A stretch of 64,000 nt of DNA from Rhyzopertha dominica (lineage: Eukaryota > Arthropoda > Insecta > Coleoptera > Bostrichidae). Location: contig QCXZ01000138.1 of the NCBI GenBank assembly GCA_025024175.1, positions 3,038,002 to 3,102,001 of the forward strand, written 5' to 3'. The translations under genes and the position numbers were made by a program. Shown piece after piece: positions 26,121 through 36,925 of this stretch; within the stretch, counting starts at the first letter, position 1; each line of letters begins with the position of its first letter. Under the pieces are notes generated by a model. It was not told the DNA's origin, made no database searches, and saw only the letters and a program-made list of their open reading frames with translations.

Positions 26121-26426
26121 ACCAAAACAAGTGATTCAGAGATAGAGCAATGACGCATACACTTCATATAGAAACTGATGTTTACCATGCAATCTTCCCG
26201 CCCAATCCTAAAATTTCCTTCACATGCAAACCCCTCCAACCCAGTGTAGAAATGGCCAGCTCGGTGGTATATCTGGAAGCAGCAATTCATGCTGATCGTA
26301 CGCTAGTTAAATCAATCAATCAATCAAAAATGAAGTGAGATACAGAACGCCTTTTATAATGAGTCAAGTTATTAATAACATGTAAAACTGACAAGCCACG
26401 GAACCTTGGCCACAACCTCCAAGCAG

Positions 26427-27420
26427 GATATCAAGACTATTTCTGCTTCAGAGGTTCCCTTTCTTCTTCACCCTTCTTCAAACGCCTAACCTGACACACT
26501 TACCATTTTTTTCAGTTATAACAAAAACAAAATTGTAACTATTTTTCCTTTAGCAACAACTTACGGGAGCAAGATGTCTGGAAAATATCCCTGCTTCTGC
26601 TACTAAATTCTTGCTTCATCCTATTTCAAACTCTAGATCAGCCACAATTACCGTTTGTAGTTATGATGTAAACAACAAATTGTGGCTTTTCCACATTCCT
26701 ATTCCTGCTTCTGCGGCTATGTTGTGGCTTCAAACCTTAGATGGATATCGCCATTCATACCCGTTTTTCTACAAAATTCGATATAATTAAGTACACGCAC
26801 CTACGTATAATTAAAAATACAACAAGTTTTCTTAAGTAGAAATTTAGATGGCAATGTCTCTGTCAGCATTACACTGATATAATGAAAAAACCACCCAGCT
26901 GCCATTATGGGAACTACTTCCTAAAGGAAGAGACCTGTAAGCCTGACAGGTTTTAAGTTTTCGTAGATATACAATTATAGTATAGATACAATTAAAATGA
27001 AGGACAGTATTGATTAGGAATAGAAAAAAGTATGGTTAATAATATTTGATGCTGCTTCGTTTGTAAATTCCTTATAACAACCATTATAACACTGCTATAT
27101 ACCATCTATTTTTTCTGCAATATACCACATAATGTGCAACTCCTGACGTATGTTCAGAAAGGGGGCTCAAAATAAGCAACTAATCGAAAAATGTAGTTTT
27201 CGCCGTTTAGTTTGACGGTGAGTTGTGTCTTGGTATTTAGGATTTGAAGCAGAATGAAGCGGATACCTAGTCGCAGAAGCAGGAATAGTTTCCAGATATC
27301 CTACTCGCAAATTCTGGCTAAAGGCGAAGACAGCCTCAGTTTTTGCTTTTGTCATACTTCAAGGAAGGCAAACCAGTTGATCGGGAGTTTAAAGCAGGAT
27401 GAAGCAGATAGTTTCGGGGC
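26427..27420. repeat. Diverged inverted/tandem repeat cluster
   Basis: Related units of about 80-110 bp, centred on CCTGCTTCTGC, then GCTTCAT and TTCAAA, appear on the plus strand at about 26427-26512, 26553-26655 and 26690-26750, and on the minus strand at about 27218-27325 and 27370-27420. The plus unit at 26553-26655 and the reverse complement of 27218-27325 align along their whole length at roughly three quarters identity by eye. The cluster looks like an old inverted-repeat element of about 1 kb; a copy of repeat module A lies between the arms. Confidence 0.5.
26843..26966 (+). repeat. Foldback repeat module A, single-arm copy
   Basis: It starts AAATTTAGATGGCAATG and continues CTGTCAGCATTACACTGAT, CACCCAGCTGCC and ACTTCCTAAAGGAAGAGACC, ending GCCTGACAGG. 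It matches the left arm of the ribozyme-bearing repeats at 42711 and 57803 and keeps the small CTTCC/GGAAG hairpin. No right arm or hammerhead follows. Confidence 0.75.
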
Positions 27421-27939
27421 TAAACCAATATGACCTCCCACTCTTTGAACAATTTAAAATACTTGACATTTGGGCATTTCTCAAATTAAACATATGATGG
27501 AAGTGTAGAGGTTCTGAATGTTTCTAAGGATAGATTCCTAAAATCTTCTTGACTGTTCATATACGAGAGTCACGTCATAATTCCTGTACATATCAGCTGG
27601 CAAAATTATAAAAGTCTATCATTGGGATATCACTTAGCTATATATAGAGTGCGGGTAGTTCTCTCAGTTTATGCGTAAAATATTCTGCAGTAGTTTGATA
27701 CAATGGAGTCGTGTGGGGATAGTTCAACAGTAACTTGATGAAGGAAACATTCCAGAGCGTTGGACTGAACTAGTGTTAAAGACGACCATACTGCTATCGG
27801 CAATACTTTTGCTGCTATTGTGGCTACAATAATGGAAGTAGACCTCATCAACAAACAAGGAATAGACAAGTACTAAAAGACAGATGTATTGTCTTCTTAG
27901 TAGAAAATTTAAATGCATCATTCCAAAAGTGTAGACGAG
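27421..27939. other. Unassigned DNA upstream of a mariner fossil
   Basis: Part of this may be decayed transposase sequence, but no motif was clear enough to call. Confidence 0.3.
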
Positions 27940-28272
27940 ATATGAAAGACAGCGGCGTAATTCTTTTGCAGGATGACGCTTGATCGCATAAAGCAGTGTC
28001 AGTCAAAGGAGTTTGCGAGAAGAAATGCTGTAAAATTCTCCCACATCTCCCGTGCAGCCCTGACATGAGTCCTGAGATTTTTTTCTGCTCCTCCAGTGGA
28101 AAGGAGAATTTCGTGAAGTGGAAGGATAAGAGCCCTGCAACAGCATATGCGTTCAAACTGCTGAAACATCCTGACTAGCGTATTTAACGACATTACCTTA
28201 CTGCCAAAGCGATGGTAACGTGTTTTGGATATGCAAGGGGATTATATTAAACGATTTTATTGCATTTTTTTA
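27940..28272 (+). pseudogene. Mariner-type transposase C-terminal fossil
   Basis: One frame reads VILLQDDA, a stop, then SHKAVSVKGVCEKKCCKIL, followed by PHLPCSPDMSPEIFF. This is the mariner order LLHDNARPH - (about 30 residues) - HPPYSPDLAPxDFxLF, with the second and third catalytic Asp codons still present. In a second frame LLPKRW, a stop, then RVLDMQGDYIKRF (about 28200-28250) matches the mariner C terminus LPxRWxKCIxxxGDYI. The HTH and first catalytic block were not recognised upstream. It is distinct from the DUF4817-type elements in this window. Confidence 0.65.
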
Positions 28273-28499
28273 AGTTATAGGTTTCATTTGCGAGCTGTAA
28301 TTTGTGTGCAGGAATTTTGACTTGATCCTTGTGTATATTTCAAGAACGCTCTGTCGTTAGATGCGCAGTTAAGGATGCCATTAATATGATTAGGTACCTC
28401 CACATTAACGAGCAATCGACTAATTCAGCATTTAGTGCAAGCTGCAACGCATTTTCCCGCATCGGTAAGCTACCTTGCGTCCACAATTAACGAACTGTC

Positions 28500-28760
28500 C
28501 CGTACATCATTATTACAATGAAATATACAGCTGCGGTGGAACGTAATAACACTTACAGGGACAATTGCGGTGCAGGCAGGCCACGAGTGATTACATTAAA
28601 GAATGCTAAGCAAGCAAATGTTTGTTACAGAAACAATCGTTCGCCGAGTTCAAATTGGCAAAGTTCCAACTAAGGGAAGAATTACCATCATATTACAGAA
28701 GCCAGCAGTCTGTGTCTTAACGTATAACACACTTCATGAAAATTCCAAGAGAGGTTAATA
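28500..28760 (+). pseudogene. Tc1-like transposase N-terminal fossil
   Basis: From 28530 the frame reads AAVERNNTYRDNCGAGRPRV followed by ITLKNAKQANVCYRNNRSPS. This matches the Tc1 linker: V-R-F-x-x-T-G-x-Y-x-D-R, the GRPR AT-hook (28569-28589) and T-x-x-x-D-R-x-I-x-x-x-x-x-R-N-R. The catalytic domain is missing; the DNA soon runs into a GC-richer stretch. It lies about 250 bp downstream of a mariner C-terminal fossil, but the two come from different families and need not be one element. Confidence 0.5.
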
Positions 28761-29222
28761 TTTTAAGGAAATAGTACACGTTTCCGCCTCCGCGTCTGCT
28801 TAATTTAGTTTTCAATATGGGAAACCGTATTTTTCTTCCCCTTTATGGATTCCCCAGTTTCTATTACCCATTTGCATGCTCGAAGGCCATATCGCAGAGG
28901 AGAACCTCCAACTTCGAAAGGTAATTATTCTTTCAGCAACGAAAAGAATTGAAAACTGCTTACAATAGGTGTGAAACTACACTTAGGACATTCATCAAAT
29001 TCGACTGCGATACGTATCGACGTGCATGTATCGATGTAACATAGCCGCAGCACGCAAAGAAATAATTTAAAAGTGGTATATCTAAAATGCGCCATTAGGT
29101 CCGCTTTATCGACATAATTATCCCCGACGTTTTTTAATCCCCGGAAAAGTTCGCCTAGCAATCCCATGTTTAATGCCGGTGTTCGAGGGGACCCCGATAT
29201 GAAATATATGAAACTCCTCCCA
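28761..29222. other. Unassigned DNA
   Basis: Nothing recognised. On the minus strand this would be the 3' flank of the candidate exon at 29223-29628; no clear AATAAA signal was seen. Confidence 0.3.
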
Positions 29223-29628
29223 TTACGTGTATCCTTCGAATCTAAATACGAACCCTTCAGAACCTTGAGACCCCCGGAACAATTTAGTTGCTTGTGGACA
29301 TGACTGCGGTCCTTTGTTTTTACTCAAAGCACTGCTGGACCCAGGCGGCGGGCCGACATTGCTATCTGTCACGTTTGAGATGTGTTTTTTGAGAATCCCT
29401 ACCAATGGGATTGCTTGGTCAGAAATTACATTGTTCGTGTTGTCGGCCACATTGTGCGTGGACGCAGTTTCTATCTTGACCTTTGAGACACATTTGGTGG
29501 GTAGGAAGCACTGATTTGACCAACAAAAAGGAGTATTGGTATTAAAGGCTGTTTTGTCTTGAACAGAATCAAAAACGCTGATTAACAAAACTGCAACCCA
29601 CAGAAAGCAAGACACTATTAGACTGTAA
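29223..29628 (-). CDS. Candidate terminal exon encoding about 134 residues, unrecognised
   Basis: On the minus strand a pyrimidine tract and ACAG (+ strand 29624-29637) look like a good splice acceptor. The frame that follows stays open to a stop at 29223-29225. It begins with a hydrophobic stretch (LIVSCFLWVAVLLISVF) that could be a membrane segment or part of a signal peptide, then a hydrophilic tail with four cysteines in its first half (PFCWSNQCFLPTKC and one further on), a VGPPPGSSSAL segment and ends FVFRFEGYT. Amino-acid use is balanced, unlike chance frames in AT-rich DNA. There is no ATG at the start; GTG at 29613-29615 is not a plausible eukaryotic start, so an upstream exon would be needed. 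No family was recognised. A transposon-derived ORF or chance remains possible. Confidence 0.3.
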
Positions 29629-29907
29629 AAAAGGTTGTTAGCTAAATATATGACGGACTCTAAGTGTTTGCAAAACGCTTTTACTTTTTTTCGAAGCCAG
29701 GTCTAGAACCTGCTATTGCCGGCCACCTAACTGTATGCAGTTTTTAGAACTTTAACAAGTTAGTACAACTGTGATCAGCCTATCACACTTTTTTTAGAAA
29801 GTACTGGCGATATTGTCAGGCTGTATTTGCAGAATTGTTTGTTGACTAACAGCAGGCATAAATTGCAGGATACATTGAAAATTCCAAGCTGGATGGAAAA
29901 TTTACAG
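29629..29907. other. Unassigned DNA
   Basis: Nothing recognised apart from the possible acceptor tract noted with the preceding entry. Confidence 0.3.
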
Positions 29908-29996
29908 TATACTTAGGCTTACGATGGTGAATGCTTTCAGCGCCCATAAATATAAGATAATATTTAATACATATAATATAATAATAATGTTGGTAT

Positions 29997-30527
29997 AGGT
30001 ATGTAGATGACACTTTTGTTATTTGGCCCCACGGTATAGAAGAGCTGGGTAGGTTTCTAAATCATTTGAACAGTCAAAATCCCGACATAAAATTTACTAT
30101 GGAATAAGAAAGCAATGGTAGTTTACCTTTCTTGGATGTCCAAATTTACAGAATAAACACTGGACAGTTAGGACACAAGGTTTACAGAAAACCAACACAC
30201 ACGGACAGATATTTACATGCCACATCTCACCACCCTCCTTCTCAAAAGAATAGTCTTATTAGGACGTTATTTGTTAGAGCACAAAGGATATCAGATGAAA
30301 GTTCTGTACAAAAAGAAATATATCATCTTATATCAGCGCTAGTGAGAAATGGTTATAGTAGTAAGAATATTTGGTCAGTTTTTAATAAAAGTGCTCATCC
30401 AAATCAAGTAAATTCTCAGCCACGACAAAGCAAATTGAAGTTGAGTTTGCCTTATGTACAAGGCCTTTCGGAAAAATTAAAGAGAATGCTTAGAAAACAC
30501 GATATTTTAGTTGAAAAAAAAATTTAG
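29997..30527 (+). pseudogene. Penelope-like reverse transcriptase, C-terminal part
   Basis: The frame opens at RYVDDTFVIWPHG (29997 onward), the catalytic YxDD box, continues LGRFLNHLNSQNPDIKFTME, meets a stop at 30105-30107, then ESNGSLPFLDVQIYR and GHKVYRKPTHTDRYLHATSH. The S-LPFLDV and VYRKPTHTDRYL motifs are characteristic of Penelope-like RTs (palm/thumb region). The remaining 131 codons from ATG 30132 are open to 30527, where a 9-base A run (30512-30523 region) puts the GIY-YIG part into another frame. Everything N-terminal to YVDD is absent. Confidence 0.85.
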
Positions 30528-30883
30528 ATAAAATTTTAAGTTCTACTAAAGATAAAGTACATTTAGAAAGTGCAGGTGTTTACAAAATTACTTGTTCTTG
30601 CGGAAAGTGTTACATAGGTCAAACTAAAAGAAAAGTAGGTACGCGTTTGAAAGAACACATACGTGCTACTAAGTTGCAACAGATAGATAAATCTTCCGTA
30701 GCTGAACACTCATATTTGACTAAACACATGATTGTATTTGATAAAACAAAAATTTTACATAGAGAAAAATATTATCACAAACGTCTAATAAAAGAAGCTA
30801 TAGAAATTTGTAGGAATACTAATAATTTTAATAGGGATTATGGAAATTATGAGTTAGGTGACATTTGGAAGGCTATTTTGTAG
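30528..30883 (+). pseudogene. GIY-YIG endonuclease domain of the Penelope-like element
   Basis: In the frame of the 78-codon reading at 30647-30883, but already open upstream, the sequence shows GVYKITCSCGKCYIGQTKR, then KVGTRLKEH and, further on, SSVAEHSYLTKHMIVFDKT. It ends YELGDIWKAIL. GVY...YIG, the catalytic Arg of RLKEH and the paired cysteines (C-x-C-x2-C) are the signature of the Penelope-type GIY-YIG nuclease that follows the RT and nicks target DNA. The domain is shifted relative to the RT by one base within an A run, the commonest kind of decay in such repeats. Confidence 0.85.
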
Positions 30884-31060
30884 TTATCTTTTATCAAGTA
30901 GTTCGTGTATATCTAGTAGGTAGGTTCCTTTTTCATCGTTAGGTTCCTTTTTTTATCAGGTTGGCACGTTGTTTCTATGACGTCTCGCTTCCTTGGTGAT
31001 TTGTTTATTTACTTTCAAAATTTTGTTTGAACTTGTGTCAGGCAAATTTTGAGGTTCTTC

Positions 31061-31100
31061 GTCTTTGACAAAGATTACAGGTGTAATCGAAACGTCAGAC
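31061..31100 (+). ncRNA. Hammerhead-like ribozyme motif of the Penelope-like element, altered core
   Basis: The fold is recognisable. Stem I is GTCT (31061-31064) with AGAC (31097-31100). Stem II is GATTAC (31073-31078) with GTAATC (31083-31088) and an AGGT loop. GAAA is at 31089-31092. A minimal stem III C-G follows, then the TC of the GTC cleavage triplet (31094-31096). The first core strand, normally CTGATGA, is TTGACAA (31065-31071), three transitions from consensus including invariant positions, so self-cleavage is unlikely. Minimal type I hammerheads with very short stem III are known from Penelope-like terminal repeats, which fits the host element. Confidence 0.6.
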
Positions 31101-31660
31101 TATTAACTTTTTGTCAGTGTTTTCAAGAGACAGCGATCTATCCGACAAAATATTATCTTATACTTAGGCTTTTTTGTACATTTAACAAGGTTGCTCCTGT
31201 ATGAATCCGAAATTAAAAAATTGCTAATCATCCAATGTCTGTTGTTTTGTACGCTAAAAACTGTAGGATCTACAGTGTACGACTTTCTAAAAGGCTAAAA
31301 TAGACCGCCATTTATAAATTGACTTCCTGGTAGAGCACTAGCCTGAGGTAAATTTTTGAATGAACTTTATCTATGTACACGTATTTATTGCAATCGTGGG
31401 AGATCACAAAACAGCATATCACTATGAGTTTAGATTTTATCATTTGAATCTGCTAATTCTTAAAACGAAAACTGAAGAAATAGAACGTTGCCACCATTTC
31501 CATTCAGAGAAAGCCGTATATAAAAAAGTACAAGTAAAAGTACTCATCTAGAAACCAAGAAAGATTTAAAGTGTGATTAAACAAGATGCAATAAAAACCA
31601 AAGGTTTGTTACTTAATTAAAAAGTAAATGTAAATTATGTGCTATATTGTTCTTAACCCA

Positions 31661-31684
31661 TTATTTATTTATTTATTTATTTAT
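31661..31684. repeat. TTTA microsatellite
   Basis: Six tandem TTAT/TTTA tetramers, followed by two copies of TTTATGTCGTA-like sequence at 31680-31706. Confidence 0.8.
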
Positions 31685-34329
31685 GTCGTAGCTATTTATG
31701 TCGTAAGTATATAATAATTGTGTTATCCTACAAATGGATTTTTATAGAGTTTCATAAATTCTTTCAAACTTATTTTAATAAACTTCACGTTTTCTTTATT
31801 GATCAATGATTTAAAATCGCTTGTAAAATTTTGTAGTAAAACGACAACGGTAATTATATTATATTATAACTTCACCACAAAACTAATCTTGTTTTTCATA
31901 TAATGAGATGAAAAATGATCGTCATTTTTCAAGTCCACAAATTTTAAGTTAACACACACTCTTAATTTGGATACGGATGGTTAAGAGTGTTTTTAGTGCG
32001 GTATAGTTTACCATTACAANGGCGTGCAAATAGATCTTTAACTATGATATAGATTTATTATATGCGTCATAATGCATGGTATATTATTAAAATTATCCCA
32101 CAGGTTGCCTAACGAATTTTTCAAAAGTTATAGTGAATGTCAAATTTATTTTAGGATGATTTGATCTGTTTGAGGGTACTAGCACTTATATCTATCTAAG
32201 AGTAATTAATAGTGGATAATTGAATTCAAAAGTCATTGTTGACGTAAATAGCAACTGCTGCAAACTAAAGAAGTCCTCTAACAGAATAAAATACCCTAGT
32301 AATCGATGTATGAAGGGCAAATTCTAACTATGTATCCCCATATTGGATTATCCACAAAGAGTATAAAAAATATAAGGCACTTTTTCATTCTGGAGATTTT
32401 CCGAGTACTAGTAATCGGGTTGAACGTGTCAAAAGGAAACCCAGAACCGAACCCTGGACGTGCACCCTCCCGCGACTGTTGTTTTCTTTCTGCACTTCCA
32501 GTTAAAGGGTCCGCGCGATCAATTTTGTGTGTCGCCCCGGCAAGTACGTGAAAAGTTTCCTAAACTTTGAGATGTAATTTTAAATTAGTTAGATTACAAA
32601 GTTTCTTAAACGTGCGATAAATGGATTGTCAAAATGGCTTAACTGGGTATAAATTATCGAGGAGGACGCTATTCTGGGCGGAATTCCCGTACGGAAATTA
32701 ACCCCAGCAGTTTTGAGGCACACGTAAATAATTTATTTTTATATTAAATCAAGCGGACGAGACGAGCGCGCGTTGCCGAGTTAATTTAAACGATAATAGA
32801 ATGACGGCATTCGTATCGCAAACGGACGTTTTAACGTGGCTCCTTGGAAATGATATTTTAAGCGCCCTTGCGGGGTAGGGCGTATTCTTAAGGCACGTTA
32901 CCATGTTCACGTGATGACTGTCACCAAACACTGCTTTTATGGATATATTTACACTGAAGGTTCCTCCTTGATTTAAACGTTTGTCACTAACGTCACTTAA
33001 TTGACAACTATTTAGTGCAATCTTAAATTATTACTTTAAATACATGAAACTCAAAAAATAAACTTTTGTTTGCAGATGGACAACTTTTGAGATAACTTTT
33101 TAATGGATGACGCTTATTTTCTAAAATGGGTAGACACCCTACAAAAATTTAAAATTGAACGATCTTATATGAAAGAGTGTTACTATGTATTTAGTTTTAA
33201 TATTTTTCTCTCATTGATGGAGGAATAAATAATACAATTAAACAAGATGCTCATCAAATTAATTATTTTGAACATTTTTCAGCAGAACGTATTTTTTTCA
33301 GTTAAAATAAAAACGTGTCCTTACTAGAGCCTAAAAATAAATAAAATGTTAATTAAGAATGTTACGCTATTTATGGTTTTGTGCTATTAATTTATTTCAA
33401 CTTTTAGATGGGTTTTTTATCGCGAAACTCGACGAGAATTACCTAAACAGAATACTTCAGAATTCTTCGAAACTATGACGAAAAAAATTACCGTAAATCG
33501 AATGAAGAATATTTGATTCAGCAATGGATGCACGTTGTTTTTGAATGGCCGTGTAATAAGGAAATGTTTAGACTCGAATGCGTAATTGAGGTCCAAATTT
33601 CATTGACAGGATGTTGAATAGTGGAATTTGAGAATTTGTTGCAAAGTCATGGATCTCTAAGATTTTGTTTACATTTTTCATGTAATTAAAAATGTTTTTT
33701 TTTCGCTAATATTAAAATTCTAGAACATTAAATAAAAACTATCTTGTAAAGGTATATAACAGTAGTGTCATACTTTTAACATTGATTTACTATTATTACT
33801 ATATTACTATTTACCTAGTAAATAAGTGAAAAATACCAAAACTAATTATGTACGATGAGTAGTTCCATTTATACCCCGCTACCGTCTTTGAATATTCAAA
33901 TAACTTCCTTCAATTTCGTAACCGAATCTTTATGTGAAAACTGGACATAATTTGACGAATGACTAATGTTATATTTTCTGACTTTCTTTCCAGCAAATAT
34001 TAAGAAAAGTTTCTGAATTACAGCACAGCCAAGACGTGCCACATCTTGGAAGATTTAACTATGTATTTACAATTCATAAAGGTACGTTTCAGTCGAGACT
34101 ATAAATACTAAGGCACTAATTCAGCTATCTTGGAACAGCTTTAGTAAAGTTTGTTTTACATCTTGCCAAGAACGCTAGTTGGCGAACTTGCCCAGTTCGG
34201 AAGTAATTTACAACGTTTAGATTTTGCCCCGCGTCATTCTTTATGCACCTTGCATTTTCGCGAATGTTTGAAGTTAGGTTTGTAATATCTCCTCAGTCGT
34301 ATTATACTTTTCATTTAAGTCTTATAGTT

Positions 34330-34332
<3 letters not shown>

Positions 34333-34398
<66 letters not shown>
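34333..34398. repeat. AT dinucleotide microsatellite
   Basis: Thirty-three uninterrupted AT repeats; likely to be length-variable between individuals. Confidence 0.95.
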
Positions 34399-34402
<4 letters not shown>

Positions 34403-36314
34403 CAAAATAGAAGTGCACTTCAAACCACTGATTGTTAAAGAGTAGGTATAATGTTATTTACTGTACTAGTGGAATAGAAGCATTAATATACCACGACTGT
34501 AAAGTAACTGTAATCTGATCTCATTCACTCATTTGTGATGTAGCAAACTTTATCTACATCTACTTCTGCCTAATCAAAAACCAAAGAGTCTAAATCAACA
34601 ATTCTGAATAAAAATCAAGCACACTTTCGGAGTTTGATGGCAACCAGTCAATTTGGGTTTAGTTTGAACATAGGATCTGTGCCAACTCCAGAATTCAACG
34701 TCAACATCAAAGCCATAATTTACAAAATAGATTACAGAAAATTTGGAGAGATACTGCTGGTGGATATTTGGATGTAATTTGGCTATAATTTCTCAAGTCT
34801 CTTTTTATCTGGATAAATGAAGATTTGTTCCCATTACATGTACAGATTGGAATATTTGACTGCAGCTACTCAAATTAATGTTAAAATTAACCAGAAGTGA
34901 GGTAAAATCACCAAGTTGTAAACACTGAATATAACGAAAGTTTGAGAAAATGTTAAATGCGTAAAAACAGGATAATCCAAATGTTCGATCGGAAAAAAGA
35001 AAACGCTTAAATTTCGTTACAATTTATGACGTTATACTACTCAACGCGATTCAGTCGAAGAAAATCCACATTCAGAGGTCAAAAGGAAACTCCGCCGGGT
35101 CTAAAAGGATCGTCCTGTGTATCATGGGGTTCGCGTCCTATGTAAAGCGCATTTTCATACCTAATTTAAAAAGAAAAGAGTATCGTTTAGGAAAAGCCGC
35201 GATCCGTATGCAGATGAAGTGAGATCTCTTTTCGCCGGGACACGAATGAATAAATTAATAGTGAATAATTACCGGCTCTCCAGCCATACGTCACGTATAA
35301 TATATGCGAGGACGCGGTCGGCGACGGCGTTTTTCCCGATATATCTTTTCCGCTTTGCATGGGCGATATTTCGGCCGGCCGAGCCTAACCGCGGAGATTC
35401 CGCAGGACCTTCAGACAACTGAATCAACGGAATGGCCCTATCCGTCTTTTTAAATACGCCTGTTTTATTCCGAGGGCCGGATATCCAAACGTCAGCAGCG
35501 GCCCAACGTCAGAAGGGGAAATACACATTATCCACTAAATGAAAGATTAATCAAGAAAGAGATAATTAGAATTGCTCGGGAATGAATGACATTAAGAAAG
35601 GATTCTCGAGGGGCAATACTTTTAATAAGAATGGCGGCTGGTGAGATTAGGAATTGATTGCGTTGAGAATACAATGCCGAAATCTTTGAAGTTTAAAGGG
35701 CAATGCTAGGGAAAAACTGCATTATGCGTAAAAATCTTACCCGCACAGAAACTGAACAAATGTAGCCTAAAATTAAAGAGATAGTCACTACAAATAAACT
35801 TTCTCGATATAGTCGATATAAAAGGCAACCTTCTTGTAGAAACAATAATCGCAAATAATTAGCCAAAATTGTAACCGTTATGGGTTCACAAAGCAAATTA
35901 GTTTATGTGACGTTGGCTTCTACAATATGTCCGAGATGGCGCTCTAACCTACACAAGCTATTGCATAAGAATGAACTGATAATAATGCATTGACAAATAA
36001 CCTAGTAAAGTACTTACGTATTGCTTTGTTTTGCCTTTTGTGTATGTTGTTCATTATTTGTGCCATATCGAATGAATGACTAGAACTGGTTACACACCAT
36101 TAACATTTTTTGAAAAAGTTGATGGTTTATGCAGCTTGGTCCGCAAAGAAACCCTGTAAATATTACAACATATAGATAGCCTCAACAGACACAACGGGCG
36201 CCACATCATTCGAACGTGGAAAACAGTTTTAGTCAACAAACAGGACAAAACGCGTCGAATAGAATCCAGCCGGAACGCGTCTCTGAACCGGAATAGAGCT
36301 CCTACCAACCAAGG

Positions 36315-36352
36315 TATAAATACCCGTTCTTGTCATCGGTCCATCCAGTCAG
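36315..36352 (+). promoter_or_regulatory. Candidate TATA-box core promoter
   Basis: TATAAATA at 36315-36322 is followed about 30 bp later by CCAGTCAGCAG (36345-36355), resembling the arthropod initiator TCAGT/TCAGC. The next 130 bp (to about 36485) is A/C-rich with no ATG and looks like a 5' leader, but the first open frame after it is a transposase fossil. It may be the promoter of a transposon or of an unrecognised gene. Confidence 0.3.
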
Positions 36353-36485
36353 CAGCATAACAACACTGAACTGACTAGATCTAATCAGCGAGCTCCATCG
36401 AGTTCAAAACTACAACTAAATATTTTACTAGAAGCCGAAGAAACAACATACACCAGTTAACAGTGGTTAAACTTTATCATAAGTT

Positions 36486-36925
36486 CTGAAGATGCGACTC
36501 ATCTATAAACTTCAGGACGACAATCTTGACTGGCGTTTACAATTTTGCGACGTGCTGGTAAGAAGATACTATGAAGTCCCTAACTTTTTAAGAAATATTT
36601 TGTTTTCCATCGAAGCAACTTCTGATTCAAAAAGCGCAACTAATCGTCACAACTGTCGCTATTGGGCATTATAAAATCCATAATAGATTCATAAAAGTAC
36701 ACACGCTACGTCCTCAGAAGTTTAATATTTGGGCACGCATCATTCGTCAAACGCATTATCAATAATATTCCAAAGTAAGGCAGTTGGTTCCTGCAAGATG
36801 ATGCCTATGGGATCATTTAAAAGAGTAGAGTATACGGAAACCGTCCACACATGGAAGAATCTTATTCAAGTTTATTATTCGCCATCTCGAAAGTTTCTAT
36901 ATGCGACCTTTGGAACATTTGCGAG
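36486..36925 (+). pseudogene. Tc1/mariner-type transposase fossil with mutated first catalytic residue
   Basis: The 60-codon frame from ATG 36492 encodes IYKLQDDNLDWRLQFCDVL, NFLRNILFSIEATS and NRHNCRYW. This matches the family block IQLVQELxEDDFxRRLEFCExx - DPNFLxNILFSDEATFxLNGxVNRHNCRYW. The first catalytic Asp (FSDEA) is Ile at 36609-36611. After a frameshift, WFLQDDAYGII (about 36788-36820) corresponds to WFQQDGAPAHF with the second Asp. The third catalytic block was not found. Relatives with the same domain order are at 22.5, 10.7 and 60.7 kb, but this copy is the closest to the family consensus in its first block. Confidence 0.65.

Larger units (their letters stand above)
29921..31158 (+). 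mobile_element. 5'-truncated Penelope-like element with target duplication
   Basis: The insertion carries, in order, the end of a Penelope-type reverse transcriptase, a GIY-YIG nuclease and a 3' noncoding region with a hammerhead-like motif. The 13-bp sequence TATACTTAGGCTT occurs at 29908-29920 and again at 31159-31171, as expected for a target duplication. Just inside, TAAGATAATATTT (29953-29965) has its complement at 31148-31160, compatible with the short inverted terminal pieces seen in Penelope insertions. The 5' part of the RT is missing. The coding region has an in-frame stop and a frameshift, so this copy is not autonomous. Confidence 0.8.
31172..36314. other. Long noncoding stretch
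   Basis: AT-rich DNA without supportable genes. Simple repeats are at 31661-31684 and 34333-34398. Two small hairpins occur near 31910-31931 (GAAAAATGA arms) and 31956-31990 (ACACTCTTAA arms). GC-richer islands lie at about 32420-32900 and 35080-35700. One ambiguous base is at 32020. Confidence 0.35.

Noticed and set aside
29690..29735. Possible tRNA-derived SINE B box on the minus strand
   Set aside because: GGTTCTAGACC differs from the B-box consensus at a key position and no A box lies at the right distance.
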